This document shows positions 46,181-58,124 of a DNA stretch of 64,000 nt, one piece after another (positions within the stretch are counted from its first letter, which is position 1; every line of letters starts with the position of its first letter). Source of the DNA: Hordeum vulgare subsp. vulgare (lineage: Eukaryota; Streptophyta; Magnoliopsida; Poales; Poaceae). Both the position numbers and the translations under genes were made by a program. Location: positions 489,683,763 through 489,747,762 of the forward strand of contig NC_058524.1 of NCBI RefSeq assembly GCF_904849725.1. Direction: 5' to 3'. A model generated the notes under the pieces. That model made no database searches, was not told the DNA's origin, and was given only the letters and a program-made list of their open reading frames with translations.

Positions 46181-48022
46181 CATATAACTAATGTTTTCGC
46201 AGCTCACCTAGTACAATTCTTAGATGTTGTGTTTGTTCTTCTAGTGTCTTGGAATAGACCAATATATCATCAATGAACACCATGACGAACTTGTCCATAT
46301 ACTTCATGAATACTTTGTTCACTATAAGCAAAAAATATGTCGGGGCGTTCGTTAGTCCGAATGGCATTACTGTAAACTCATACAATCCGTATCTGGAGGT
46401 AAAAGTTGTCTTGGGAATATCATGTGGTCGTGTCTTTAACTGATGATATCCTGACCTTAGATCAATCTCGGAGAAAACTTTAGCTTGCGCGAGCTCGTTG
46501 AATAATTCATTTATTTGAGGTAATAGGTACTTATTCTTGATAGTAGCCATGTTGAGGGCCCAATAATCAATACACAGCCTCAGTGTTCCATCTCTCTTTT
46601 CAGCAAACAATACTCGCGTTCCCCATGGTGAGGAGGCGAGCCTGAGGTATCCTTTATCGAGTAATTCTTTTATTTGCTTCTTTAATTCCACCAATTCAGT
46701 TGGTGCCATTTGGTAAGGCTTCTTCTATATTGGACTTGTGTTGGGTGCAAGTTCAATGATGAACTCTATCTCCCGATATGGCGACATACCTCGCAATTCT
46801 TCCGAAAATACTTTGAAAATTTGCACACTACCATAACTTTTCTCAATTCTGAGATATCCACTTTATTTAGTCGGGCTTGCGGTGGTGTGGGTCTCTCCAT
46901 GGCTACAAATCTTACTTTCTTTCCCTGATGATGGGTGAGAGTCTGAGTCTGGTTGAAACAGTCAATAAAGCCTTTGGTGGCATTCAACCAATCCATTCCC
47001 AAAACAATGTCCGGACTGTTGCTTTCTATCACAATCAAATTTACCCAAAATTTCAAACCTTCGATTTCACTGGTAACATGCTTGCAGTAACTATGAGTGA
47101 CTTGCTGTACTCACCGGGATTTAATGGTCATTGAGTTTTCCAAAGGAAGAATCAAAAGATTGTGTTTCAAGGAAAATCTCTTTGGAATCAAAGAATGGTG
47201 AGCTCCACAATCAAACAAAACCGTGGCAGGAATTGTGTTGACAGGAAACTTACCGAGTACAATGTCCAGTGTGTTCATAGCCTCTTCCTTGGCTACAAGA
47301 TTCACGTGACCCTTCCTGTGGTTGTTGTTGGGATTGAAATTGTTGCGCTTCGGAGCTGAGCTGTTATTGGGGTTGTTCGGCTTTGGCGTTGCATTTCTTG
47401 ATTTTGTGCACTGTTTTTCATAATGCCCTACTTCTCCACAAGCCAAAACATGTTGCCTGAACGGCAAGTGAATTCCTTGTTCCTCACATGGTAATTATTG
47501 TTTGGGCTGGAAGCTGATGTTCGAGCTCGCGGTGTTGAATTTTTTGGGGTCTCACTCTTCCGCCTGTTGTTGCGTGATTGCGAAGAATTATTATGATAGT
47601 GCTTGCGAATGTCGTCCATAATTCGATGTTTGGTCTCAAGCACAATTGCCTTGTCAACAAGTGTCTTGAAATCTGGAAATGTGTAAACAACAAGTTGACA
47701 CTTCAATGTTGGGCGAGTCCATCTAGGAATTTCTCCATTCTCTTTTCTTCTATCTTGTGCTCATCGCCCACATATTGAGACAGTTGATTAAACTGGTCCA
47801 AATATTCCACCACGGTTGAAATCCGTAGTTTGAGGTCTTCAAATTCCCTCTTCTTAATTTTCATGATGTTGTTGGGAATATGCGCCCCATGAAAGCTTTC
47901 CTTGAATTCTGCCCAGGTGATGTGGTTATTGTTTGGGTGTTGATTCCGTGACAACAGACCTTCCCTTGCAACGGCACCAGAAGAATTCTGCTAGCACTCT
48001 CCGGCAATCGAAACTAGAAGAA
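46181..48022 (-). pseudogene. G: gag end, protease and reverse transcriptase
   Basis: Read leftward on the minus strand. The Gag C-terminal half (47954-47428) has TWAEFKESFHGAHIPNNIMK and FKTLVDKAIVLETKHRIMDD, then a CCHC knuckle reading CGEVGHYEKQC near 47430. The protease has VLFDCGAHHSLIP (near 47190) and IVLGMDWLNA. The RT (46709-46188) has [41 protein letters not shown] and [11 protein letters not shown]. Several stops and shifts lie between the blocks. Domain order and sequence style are Tekay/Del-like. The protease carries DCGA as E1 does. The RT is cut by copia C at 46180 and continues at 37295. Confidence 0.88.
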
Positions 48023-49556
48023 TGTCGTTGACGACCCACCAGCGCGTGGGATCGCAACAGTTTTCGAGGGTAGAGTATTCGACCCAAATTTGTTGATACG
48101 CCTACAGGAGGAGAGGATACTCTCAAGTATTACCAGCTGAATGTGTCAGATTCAACCACACCTGAAATATTAGTATCTGCAAGCAAAGAGTCAGAGCAAA
48201 GTAGTATGATAACAACGGTGTCAGAAACGATCTGTTGACGGCAGACTATTCCTAACGATTGTATCAATGGCGCCAAGTTGCCCGTTGACGGAAATTGTCT
48301 TTTCCCGTCAACGTCGAGCGAATCAAGATTGTAACAGGTAGCAACAGTGTAACGAGTAGTAGCAGTGGCAAGGAACAGCAGTAGTGACAGCAGTAGCAAG
48401 TAGCAACAGTACCAAGCGACAATAGTAGCACCAGTAGCAGCAGAGCAAGACAAGTAACAGCAGTAGAGCAAGACAAGTAACAACAGCAGTAGGACAAACT
48501 CGTAGGCAATGGGTCGGTGATTTGTTCGGATGATATTCATCATGCAAGAGTTATAACACGAAGAGATATGTGGCTAGCTCCCGTTCGTCAATCTGATGTA
48601 GGCATGCCTTCCGTGTGTCGTCATACATGCTTAGGGAAAAGAACTTGCATTACATCTATTGTCCATCCCTCCCGTGGCAGCGGGGTCCAAAAGGAAACTA
48701 CGGGATATTAAGGTTCTCCTTTTAATAAAGAACCGTACCAACGCGTTAGCACTTTGTGAACACATGAACTCCTCAAACTATGGTAATCACCGAGAGTGGT
48801 TCCGGTTATTGTCACTCCAGGGTTGCCGGATCATAACACATAGTAGGTAACTACAACTTGCAAGATCGGATCTAAAACACACATATATTGGTGACAACAT
48901 AATAATTTCAGATCCCAAATCATGGCACTCGGGCCCTAGTGACAAGCATTAAGCATGGCAAAGTAGTAGCAACATCAATCTCAGAACATAGTGGATACTA
49001 GGGATCAATCCCCATCAAAACTAACTCGATTACATAATAGATCTCATCCTACTCATCACCGCCCAGCGAGCCTACGAATAGATTACTCACGAACGACGAA
49101 GAGCTTCATGGAATTGGAGAGGGAAGAAGGTTGATGATGACGATGGTGACCATTTTCCCTCTCCGGAGCCCAAAACGGACTCCATATCTGCCCTCCAGAT
49201 GAATAACAGGTTGTGGCGGCGCCTCCGTATCGCAAACGCGATGAAATCTTCTCTTTTTATTTTTTCTGGGACGAAAGTGAACTTATAGAGCTGAGATTGG
49301 GGGCGGCTATAGGGCGTGTGGCCCACTGGCCCACCCCTTCAGGTGGATCTTTGCGCAGGTATTTTTCATATTTTCCAAAAATATTCCTCGTAAATTTTCA
49401 GGACGTTTTGAGAACTTTGATTTCTGCACAAAAAAACACCAAGGCAATTCTGCTGAAAATAGCTTCAGTCCACGTTAGTTCCATTCAAATCATGCAAATT
49501 AGTGTCCAAAAAAGGGCAAAAGAATTTGGAAAAGTAGATACGATGGAGACGTATCA
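48023..49556 (-). repeat. Solo LTR of a Sabrina/WHAM-like element, inserted in G gag
   Basis: On the minus strand it runs from tgatacgtctcc (49556) to a terminus near caacgaca (48023). Its content is typical of Triticeae Sabrina-type LTRs, for example the passage ctcccgtggcagcggggtcc near 48670 and the GC-rich early part near 49100-49350. No internal sequence adjoins either side. G gag lies on both sides. I could not match a 5-bp target duplication (aagaa on the left, ggtgt on the right), so it may derive from recombination between two elements or from a decayed site. A run rich in cagcag/tagcag triplets lies at 48355-48495. Confidence 0.82.
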
Positions 49557-49990
49557 GGTGTACACGTAGGAAATTTTCCCACCAAGAAGTTGCTGCTCCG
49601 GTTAGATAATACAGTGCGTACAATACCTTCTCTTAGTCTAAGCACTACGCTATGATTAACTTCCTCTCAATATCGCGCACCCAATCATTGGATTCCATTG
49701 GTTTATCGATGTGCGAGAAAACGGGTGGACAAGTTTTCTGTAATTCAGCCAACCTGGAACGCTGTTGATGAGGTCCACAATGATTTTCCATGTTCAAAAG
49801 TTGATTCATCATTTCCTGGTGTTGTTGCTGACTTTGCTCATACAGGCGGCATACTTGCGAGAATGCAGAGTCACTGTCCTGCTAGCTTGACTCGCCTTGA
49901 GTAAAATTGTTACCTATCAGAGTGAAATAATTTTCTTCCAATGGACTAGGCATGGAGCGAGTCCAGGGGACGATGCATTTTTTAACTCTG
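49557..49990 (-). pseudogene. gag: G: N-terminal part of gag
   Basis: On the minus strand, starting around a Met near 49955 (MPSPLEENYFTLIGNNF) with a TAG soon after, the reading continues VFSHIDKPMESNDWVRDIE, with another stop, and KVLYALYYLTGAATSWWENF. These are the usual capsid blocks of Tekay-like Gag (compare WIRTIEDLL and ARAWWDGF in E1). It joins 48022 across the solo LTR. It is decayed. Confidence 0.75.
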
Positions 49991-50009
49991 GGGTGTTGTT
50001 GCAAAAAAG

Positions 50010-50451
50010 TGAGTAAAATCCAAGTAAATGGAGAAATAAATTTTTGCAAGCCAAAGTGAGATACCCAAATATTTTTCCATAAAAACATTGTTGTGTTCAA
50101 AGAAGGACCGCAAATACATATCATACAACAAGCATAATTATACAATACATCACTTGGGATGTGTGTACAAATTCCTCACATGTTATTTAGCTAGTGCACT
50201 TCACCTTATCTTACATGATGCAAAACGACTGCTTCTCTCCAAGCCTACAAGCAAGCAACCATATCTAGCTAAATAACATGTCAGGAATGTGTACACACAT
50301 CCCAAGTGATGTATTGTATAATTATGCTTGTTGTAAGATATCTATCTACGGTCCTTCTTTGAACACAACAATGTTTTTATGGGAAAATATTTGGGTATCC
50401 CACTTTGGCTTGCAAAAATTTATTTCTCCATTTACTTGGATTTTACTCACT
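50010..50451. repeat. 442-bp foldback (inverted-repeat) element
   Basis: Two arms of about 185 bp, 50010-50194 and 50265-50451, are inverted copies of each other with few differences and small gaps. They flank a 70-bp spacer. The outer ends read agtgagtaaaatcc and ggattttactcact, the inner ends gttatttagctag and ctagctaaataac. It sits between the gag start and the upstream ORF of gypsy G and is probably an insertion. No clear target duplication is visible. It could be a foldback transposon or a MITE. A transcript across it would form a long hairpin. The two open frames across the arms are mirror images of each other, not genes. Confidence 0.88.
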
Positions 50452-50479
50452 TCTGTCCTGACGCGCTGCTACACCACTT

Positions 50480-51019
50480 CTAGTTGGAGGTGGACGGAAC
50501 ATTGATCGAACTGCCAAGGGTAAGTCCCGGACAAGGCCCTGGGACCTCAACCTCCTCCTGAATAGGCTCTAGGCGAGCAGTGCGAGGCTGCGAAGAAGGC
50601 ACGGGGCTAGCAGGAAGAGCAGTCCTAATAGGGGTAGGAGCGATAACTTGATTGAAATCGTCAAGGGAAGGCGGCTGGCGTCTTACTGGCTGGACTGGCG
50701 GCGTGCATGAAGCAGAGAATGAAGGGCATGACCGGGGTGGTGCGGGACAAAGACGCCTAGTCCTGTTAGGAGGACAAGCCTGAGCAGCATCCATATGAGC
50801 AGCCACTAAGTCATCTACTAAGCCATCAAAAGTTGACTCCAGGGCCATGAGGTACTCGACGAGTAGCTCGACGACCTCATCACTCTCTCCTCTAGTGCTA
50901 GCAAAAGCATAATGACTCGTGTACGGAACCTGACACGATACGTAGTGATAAGGACGAGTCTTTATCACTGGAAGGATGTCTCGGAGGCGTCCAATAGCCT
51001 CCCTGGCAGCCATCTGCAT
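50480..51019 (-). pseudogene. ORF upstream of gag in G (related to that of E1)
   Basis: 179 open codons on the minus strand between the primer site and gag, the same place as the upstream ORF in E1 and E3. The opening AAREAIGRLRDILP matches AAREALARLPDILS of E1. The middle (ESDEVVELLVEYLMALESTF) looks helical and the C-terminal half is Pro-rich (PAPPRSCPSFSASCTPPVQP). The frame probably starts further upstream, since a stop lies just before the Met at 51019. Function unknown. Sharing of the ORF by three elements argues for a role in the element. Confidence 0.55.
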
Positions 51020-51410
51020 AGCCTACCTCTCCGTAGGCATGGATCTCCCGACGAACCTAAGATGGCGGGTCTCGATGCATCCACCTTTGAACTGCACTGA
51101 GGTCTGATGCATAGTTAGATCATTGCTCATCCTGTGGTGGTAGAGCATTTACTCGATACGACTCGTTGGTCCAATCTCAATCCTGACGACGATGCAGAGG
51201 ATTCGCGAAAATATCGTTGGCTTCTTGGCGATCACTTGTGACGGAGAACCATTACCACCCATCTACAGGGTAGACAAATATTTCCATATAGTCATAACAT
51301 AAATATATGTTCACTAGAAGAAAAATTTCTACAGTATGTAGAACACTCAAATTAACTTAGACTAACTAATCAGTTAGCGATCGCACCTTGTGGCTTCCTA
51401 CATTCAGCCT

Positions 51411-51422
51411 AGTCTGATACCA
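51411..51422 (-). other. Primer binding site of G
   Basis: On the minus strand the sequence tggtatcagact follows the LTR end, a one-base variant of the tRNA-Met complement. It fixes the orientation of G and the inner edge of its 5' LTR. Confidence 0.8.
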
Positions 51423-51426
51423 AGGT

Positions 51427-54400
51427 TGTCAGGAATGATGTCCAAATAATATAATTATCGGAAATTAGTCATGAATTTCATCCCACTGTAGAAAGTAATT
51501 CACACTGGTAGACCCAACTTGATAGAGAGAACTAGTAGTACTTAATATTATACAGGGTTGAGCGGAGGCCGCTCAATAGTGTATTACAAACACGCCCATA
51601 TTTAGCATAAATAGAGTATAAAACAATGGTCATGGGGCAGCACTATTACTCGCATATTTAGGTAGCGTGTCACATCGAAGTGAAGCGACACGACTTAAAC
51701 ACTAATACATGCCAAGCGTCAGAGTGAAGCTTCACAATTTATTCATGGTGGAGGAAGGACTGGAATTATACAACGACGGACTCCACGATCGCAAGACTCA
51801 GTGGGACTCCTCTAGGCATCAAACTCGCTATCGTTCTCTTTATCCATGAGATCTCCTTCATCAATATCTAGCCAAATTATCAAGCTAGTGAGTACTTTGA
51901 AAATACTCGCAAGCCAGTTCGGGCATAAGATAAAATGAATGCAAACAGAATGCATATGCACATGTTAATTTAATTATTATGACTAGTAAAGTTAATAAAT
52001 TAGCAGTAAGCTGAAGTAAAGTAAAGGTAGATAAGTCGGGCGATAGTCCTCCTGAAATATCCAAGAAAGTAGAGTGCAGTAATCGAGTGTGTGAAGCGAC
52101 GCCTCGAAAGGTTAACAAGAAAACATAAACGGCCAAAGTGAGGCGTCTGTGCGAGACCGGATACATGGCTTAATAATAATTTAACACACCATAGTCGGGC
52201 GTCTAGGCGATACCACGAAAATGGCATATAATAAAATAAATAGTCGGCCATAGTTGGGCGTCTCAGCGACACCATGGAAACGGCATAAGAGAATAAATAA
52301 CTGGCCATAGTCGGGCGTCTCAGCGACACCATGGAAAGGGCATATGAGAATAAATAACTGGCCATAGTCAGGCATCTCAGCGACACCACGGAAAGGGCAT
52401 ACAATAAAATAAATAACAAGTGAATATCCGGGTGGTACAACCAACCTTCATGATAGTCAACATAACCAAGGTTTCAACAGGTTAATTTCAAACATCTCAG
52501 TCATATAATCACAAGTAAGAGTTTATCATAAGTACTTTTCTGTTCTCCGGAGACTGACATGAAGACCGACACTTGACCTGTCAACCAGTCATCCTTGACC
52601 TTGGACGCGGCTATTTGAATAGTTTTGACTCTGCATAGGGTGTACTCTTTACCCACAGCCAACAGGTTCCAATAGTCACAAGTACTAATCCCGTGTACGG
52701 TATTTTAGAAGTAAAAAAATAGAACCAACACACACTCATTTTTACCCAATGAGGTCCCGAATCACCCGGACTACGCTTCCAGGTAAAATCTATAAGACGG
52801 GGAGGTCAACATCCTCGAATAGAATGGGGTTAAATTTATACCGCACGCTACTAAGGGGTGCCCCCTCTTGACCCCATGCCGGAAACACCCATGCCCCCTG
52901 ACCGGATGACTGGCATTATTCCAGGGCCATGGAACCTTCAGTCGGCCCCTCTACTTGGTGTGCACAAGGAAATAGGATTACGACCTACTAAACCGTATTC
53001 CATTTTGGGAAGACCTGTGATAGCACGAAAACTAAGGTGACATACAGCAAAGACTCGATCTATGCCGATAGTGGAGGTGTTAGTTTTATTCACCTACTAT
53101 CATGCATCAGACGTGACGAGGCCACAACCTATCACGTCCCATGTGACTAGGCTGTCCACGGGCCTCTCACCATTTCACAATTGACTAACTTAACCATGCA
53201 TGAAATCATATCACATGACATGCTATTAATTCATATGCATCAAGCTTATCAGGCAATCATGTCAGCAAACATCACATCAAATATTCAAACATGCTTGCCT
53301 GGGTTGACGAAGTCGGAGTCTAGCTCGGTGAAGTTGACGATAGTGTCTCCTCCTTCGGTATCTACACCACACAAATATCACATTCTACCATAAATACCGA
53401 GCGTGAAATAAAATTTTTCTCCAAATATTTTCAATTGAATATCAAAAAAAGCTAGACGGCAGAATAAAATCTTCAGAAAATGAATCAACTCAAAAACCTT
53501 TTTAGTTTAAAAGTTATGAAGAAAAAAAACTAGGGACTAATCTGTGATAACCAGAAAGTTACCCAGGGGGCAGACTAGAAAAGAAGAAAACATTTTGATG
53601 AAAATACACAAGCTAGAAGGGAAGGCGCTTTTTGGCAGAAAGGCGCCTGTGGAAAACATTTCAAAAACAACAAGATCCTGATAGTGGGCCACCACTGTCA
53701 GGTTTGAACCTCACGTCGGTGGTAAAGAGCTCGCGGCATCGTCGGCGACGGTCTGATATGAACCAGAGAGGGAGGAGGCAACATGCGCAATCAGAGGGGT
53801 CCTTTGCGAGGGTGAGTGAAGGAAGGGTTCGTTGGCGAGCACCACATCGACGTCGACTCCCACTCCAGTGGACAACATCTTCGGGTGCAGGTCGATCTCG
53901 CCAGAAGGACCTGTAGCTGTCGAATTGGGGCGGGGGTGAGAGGTGAGGGTGCTTAACGAGTCCACTAGCCAAGCTAGGGATGTAGGGGCATGCTCACGAG
54001 AGCGAACTTTGCCGGAACTCGAAGCTGATCGTGGCAGCCGGAGGCTTGGAAGAAGACCCTCCTGAGATCCTCTGAGGGGCTGGGCGTGGGTTTGTTGAGT
54101 GGTGGAGTGTTGTTGGGTTGCTGGAGAGGCTCAGGGTCCTCTAGTTATAGGTGGGCGAGGGGGTGCTGAGACAGGGCTAATTCCAGCGCGGATCACAACG
54201 AGCCAGAGGGATCCACAAATGCTTATGGCGTCTGGGACAGCTATAGCAACTGCAGGGGGTCCCATTTTACCATTAGTCAAGCTCTAATCCACGGTGATGC
54301 CGCTGCTCGACGGAGCGGCAATCACGGGCGCGACGAGTACATATGGTGGGCTCTGTGCCGCTCAGGCCACAACGATGATGCTGCAGCGCGTGCAGGGTGG

Positions 54401-55399
54401 GGGATGGACACGCGGGGGCTCCTGGTGGCTTCGGCGGTGCCAAACTGCACCGATGTGTAGAGGGGGCTCTAGTGGCGGAAACGGGCATCGCTAACGGTGC
54501 GGTTTTGGCCGGCCCCGATAGGCCAGCTCATCCCCGACGACCACAACTGGCCAAGAGACCATGCGACACCTTGGATAAGAAGAGGGCACACTGAGAAAGT
54601 GGCCAATGCGTACACTTGGAAAATTGACACTTCAATCTGACATTCACGGGAACTCTGCATGCCACTTGATCGACGAAATGCTAATGGCACGAGGGAAGTG
54701 AGTTTGGTGCTGAATTTTTCTTTGGAGGGGCTTGTGTTTGGCTCTAGAGACTGCCTCAACTTATTCAGAATTTTTGGAGTTGTATAAGATGGGTTTTTAA
54801 CAAAAATATTAAATCTGATCCAATCTTCAATAAAACAAATTTCGATGTTTTTTAACTCGAAAGAGGAAAGTTTTTGGGAATCTAGGTTGACGGTACCTTG
54901 GGCTATCATGGATAGCTTACTTGGGGTCAGAAGTTAAAGGAAACTATAGGTTCCTTTGCAAATTTTTGGGGACCAAAAATCATTACAGAAAAATCCTATA
55001 TCCATTTAAAAATAGGTAGAATTAATAAACACTACCAAAATTTGGGGGATTGTTTTAAAATATGTTCTTAGGGCAGAGGAGGGTCATTGGAAAGAAAACT
55101 TTGAAATAGGGAGAGGGAAGAATTTAGTGAAAATCTTAGAGAGCAAAAGTGAGCATAACCTATTTTTAATTTCTTAAACAAAATAAGAGATAAAATTCTC
55201 ACAAATGAAAATTTTGTCAAGTCAGAATCTTGTAGAGACTCTTGTCAAACCAGAAGTGATATCAAGAAATCCCATAAGCATTTTCTTACGATAGAGTTTT
55301 CAAAAAGATTCGAAAAGAGGTTCTCATCAAAATTCCAATAACTCTTTTTGAAATATGCAAAATCTGAAAAACCCAAACTAAAAATTTGAGAGTGTTACA
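51427..55399 (-). repeat. 5' LTR of gypsy G (3973 bp)
   Basis: On the minus strand it runs from tgtaacactctcaaattttt (55399), a typical start of long Tekay-type LTRs, to cctgaca at 51427 beside the primer site. It contains an AT-rich first third, a GC-rich middle (about 53690-54560) with a ctgtcaggtttgaacct motif like that of the E1 LTR, and a 57-bp minisatellite near its end. Frames such as 51885-52440 and 54469-54909 fall in repeats or low-complexity DNA and are not called. The 3' LTR of G is not in the window. Confidence 0.85.
52189..52418. repeat. 57-59 bp minisatellite, four copies, inside the G LTR
   Basis: The unit beginning ccatagtcgggcgtctcagc starts at 52189, 52248, 52305 and 52362. 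Copies two and three are nearly identical. A degenerate copy precedes them near 52126. All carry the block gcgacaccatggaaa or a variant. It creates overlapping repetitive frames on the minus strand that are not genes. Confidence 0.9.
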
Positions 55400-55553
55400 T
55401 AGATCTTTCATATGTATGATGCATAACAGCAAACGTGTCCATGCCTCCAATGTCAATTAAGGTGTGGAGTTTGTGTCACAATTATTTGGGGTTTTAAGAT
55501 TGCGTGAGCCGGCCAACCATGGCATGGCTTTTCTTCCGTTAATTTGGACTCGG
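55400..55553. other. Short unassigned spacer between G and E3
   Basis: 154 bp with no recognisable feature. It may be the only non-LTR target DNA left between the two elements. Confidence 0.5.
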
Positions 55554-56966
55554 TGTCACAACCTGTTTTCACTTCACTTTTGTTGCAATTCAAAGATGTG
55601 AGTTGTTAAAACTTTTCAAAATCAATGATGTGAGTGCCATGGTTGTCATTGCATTCTTGTATGCTTTATTGTGTGATATCAAAAATCATACTTTTCATAA
55701 CTTAAAATATTCTCAAAACCCTTTTTCTCATTTCTGGTTATTTCAAAACCCTGCCTTGGGTTGCACTACAAGACCTTGATAGCAAGGAGTGCTCTTACCC
55801 AAAGTTGGTGATTTGATTCTAAAACTATTTTTTTTACCAAAACCATAAAATAATTATTTTATAAATTATTTTCCTATTTTATTTGCATGTCCATTTCTGA
55901 GGCCAGAAATGATATTCCTGTATGGAAAAATACTTTTCTGCCTTAGAAAAATCTGAGAAAATTTGGAGATACTCACACGACATATATTTTCCATACATAA
56001 GATTTTCAACCACTATTTATATTATAAATAATTGAGTAAAACCCTGAAAACCTATTCTATGTGTTTTGACCTTTTGAAATATTTCCAAAGGAAATATACT
56101 CAATAAATCGAGTGGACCTCTTTGTCTAGTATCGTCATTGGTAAGGCATTGATCGGGTACTTACCTCGGGTATGTTATATACCGTGAGTCGTGGATGAAA
56201 CAAAAGTTTCCTGGATCTCGTGGGTACATCGTACAACCTCTACAGAGTGTAAAACTATTCGAATAGCCGTGTCCACAGTCAATAACAGTTGGGTGGTGCT
56301 GCTTAAACTATGTCCATCGTTTCCGCATAAACCAAGTGTGTCCTGTTTAATGGTGTTAATATGAAAGAGTTGATATGACCAAGTTTGGTGACTTGGCATA
56401 TCGGGTGAACCCAAAGTGTTCAGCCCTTAACAGATATATTGATATCTGTAACCTGTTCTTCTAAACAACATCTAGCTTATGTTGCACATCCATGATCATG
56501 TTTATTTACACTTAAGCTCTTGTCCACCAAACTGCATATTACTTGTTATTTAACTAACGGTAGTGTTCATATCATGGGTTGTTTGAGAGTACTTTCAAAG
56601 TACTCATTGGCTTGCCACCGATTATATTATTGACCAGACATGTAAAGACCGGAGTTTGGAGAAGAGTACGTCGTCGGAGACTGTCGTGCGAACTAGGATG
56701 CTTCCCAGTCAGAATGCCTGTTGGTGTAGGCTGATGGCATGGGCACCCGGTTAGCCTTAAGATTTCCGCTACTAGTTGTATCAATGTGATTTGGCCTTAT
56801 AGGCCCTACCTTGTGAACTTGACCATTCGGTCATGTGTTGTAATAATTCGGTACTTGGATGTAAGACTCTTAATATTCAGCATATGTGTGTTTGTTGAGC
56901 ATTGATCTTTGGGATCACTGAGCACGTTCATTCGGCGATCTCGACTCGTAAGTCGGGGTCCCCACA
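55554..56966 (+). repeat. 5' LTR of Tekay-like E3, with a 2.7-kb internal deletion
   Basis: It starts tgtcacaacctg and ends ggggtccccaca at 56966. The first about 550 bp matches the E1 LTR from 7762 to about 8322, and the rest matches about 11063-11922. The roughly 2.74 kb between, which in E1 contains the TATA box at 9404, is missing. The join lies at about 56106-56109 (caataaatcgagtgg), where both parents share aat. This copy of the LTR therefore has no visible promoter. Confidence 0.88.
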
Positions 56967-56970
56967 AAGC

Positions 56971-56983
56971 TGGTATGAGAGCC
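56971..56983 (+). other. Primer binding site of E3
   Basis: tggtatgagagcc, one base different from the E1 site, four bases after the LTR end. Confidence 0.85.
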
Positions 56984-57123
56984 ATGCTCACTATAGGAAG
57001 CCTTAGGTAGCATGGACGATAGCCGAGACGAGTAGTGCACTCAGCCTTTACAATTGAGATTTTTTGCACCCACAAAAACTTTTAACCCTCTCCTACAACC
57101 TTGTAGATGGTCAGCGTACATGA

Positions 57124-57840
57124 GATGCTTCTCAAGACGGGCTTTCCCCTAATTTGGGAGATAGCCTCGAGAAGTGTCAAGTACGCCACACGCTACCACG
57201 AGCACCAAGGAATATCACGTGGATGTGATAGTGAAGGCCAACGACTCCCTAACTAGTTGGTTCTCTGAAGGACCACATATGGAGGATCTGATGTTGGTAG
57301 TGGAGACAGCCGCACGAGAGGCGCTCGTGCGTCTCCGCGACATCCTTCCCGAGATGGCTAACAAGCCAGCTACTCTTCACTTGCCTTTTATTAAGGACGG
57401 GATTGACGGGAGTTGGACACTCAACCCATCTTCAAAGGACGGGATGCCACTAAGGTTTCAGACCTACTTCAGCCTTTCCTCCGACACCTTGACTCACTTC
57501 TTGATCAAGGAGTCGATGAAGCTTCGCCAAGAACTGCACCAAGTCAAGGACCTACTTCGCCTGGAGAAGATGAAGACCCGCAAGGTCAAGAAGGAAGGAG
57601 CACCCGGAGGGCGGTCAACCATTGCCTTCTGAGGAGGAGTACCACCGCTTCAGGCCACTCCTATTCAGAGTCGTCGTCTGACCGCGAAAGAGTACACTGA
57701 GCTCCTCACTGCTTCACCGACTAAGAGACGATGTGATGGACCACTTCCATCTCCTACACCTCTTGGAGGAAAGCACCGATGAAGATGAAGACGAAGACCC
57801 TACAGAACCTGCCTATGAGACCGAGCAGTCCTCCGCTTAG
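57124..57840 (+). pseudogene. ORF upstream of gag in E3 (frameshifted)
   Basis: Colinear with the upstream ORF of E1. The start ATG at 57124 matches E1 2146. A shift near 57180 is followed by the open block 57174-57632 (EYHVDVIVKANDSLTSWF, ETAAREALVRLRDILPEM, FQTYFSLSSDTLTHFLIKE). Here the codon that is a stop in E1 reads CAA (Gln). A second shift near 57595 leads into the acidic tail (about 57775-57840, ending with a TAG). The conserved charge pattern and length support a real element protein of unknown role. Confidence 0.55.
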
Positions 57841-58124
57841 GAGCACGGCTTAGGCAATTAGGAGTCTTCCCAAGAGTAGTGAGTCCATGTATTGGTTCAT
57901 GTGAACCATGAGTGTTGTGTGAGCATGTATGATGCAAGCCGCATTCTGCCTTAGGCAGCTTGTAAGCGACTACATCATTTGTTTTAAATTTAATGCATTA
58001 GCTTTTGCCAAAAACCTGTTTTTAGAAATCTCACACTAGCACGGCACCAACCCCCTTATTAGAGCATCATCCCTTATGATTCCCAGCCAATTCGGCATAT
58101 TGACATGTCTACTCCCCTGACAGG

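Noticed and set aside
49882..50505. Two similar frames on opposite strands that look like a duplicated small protein
   Set aside because: They are the two arms of the foldback read in mirror image.
51885..52444. Repetitive minus-strand frames with a recurring FHGVAETPDYGQLFIL-type unit
   Set aside because: They come from translation of the 57-bp minisatellite in the G LTR; similar repeats appear in two frames.
54469..54909. 146-codon minus-strand frame
   Set aside because: It lies in the G LTR and has no family features; LTRs of this clade do not code here.
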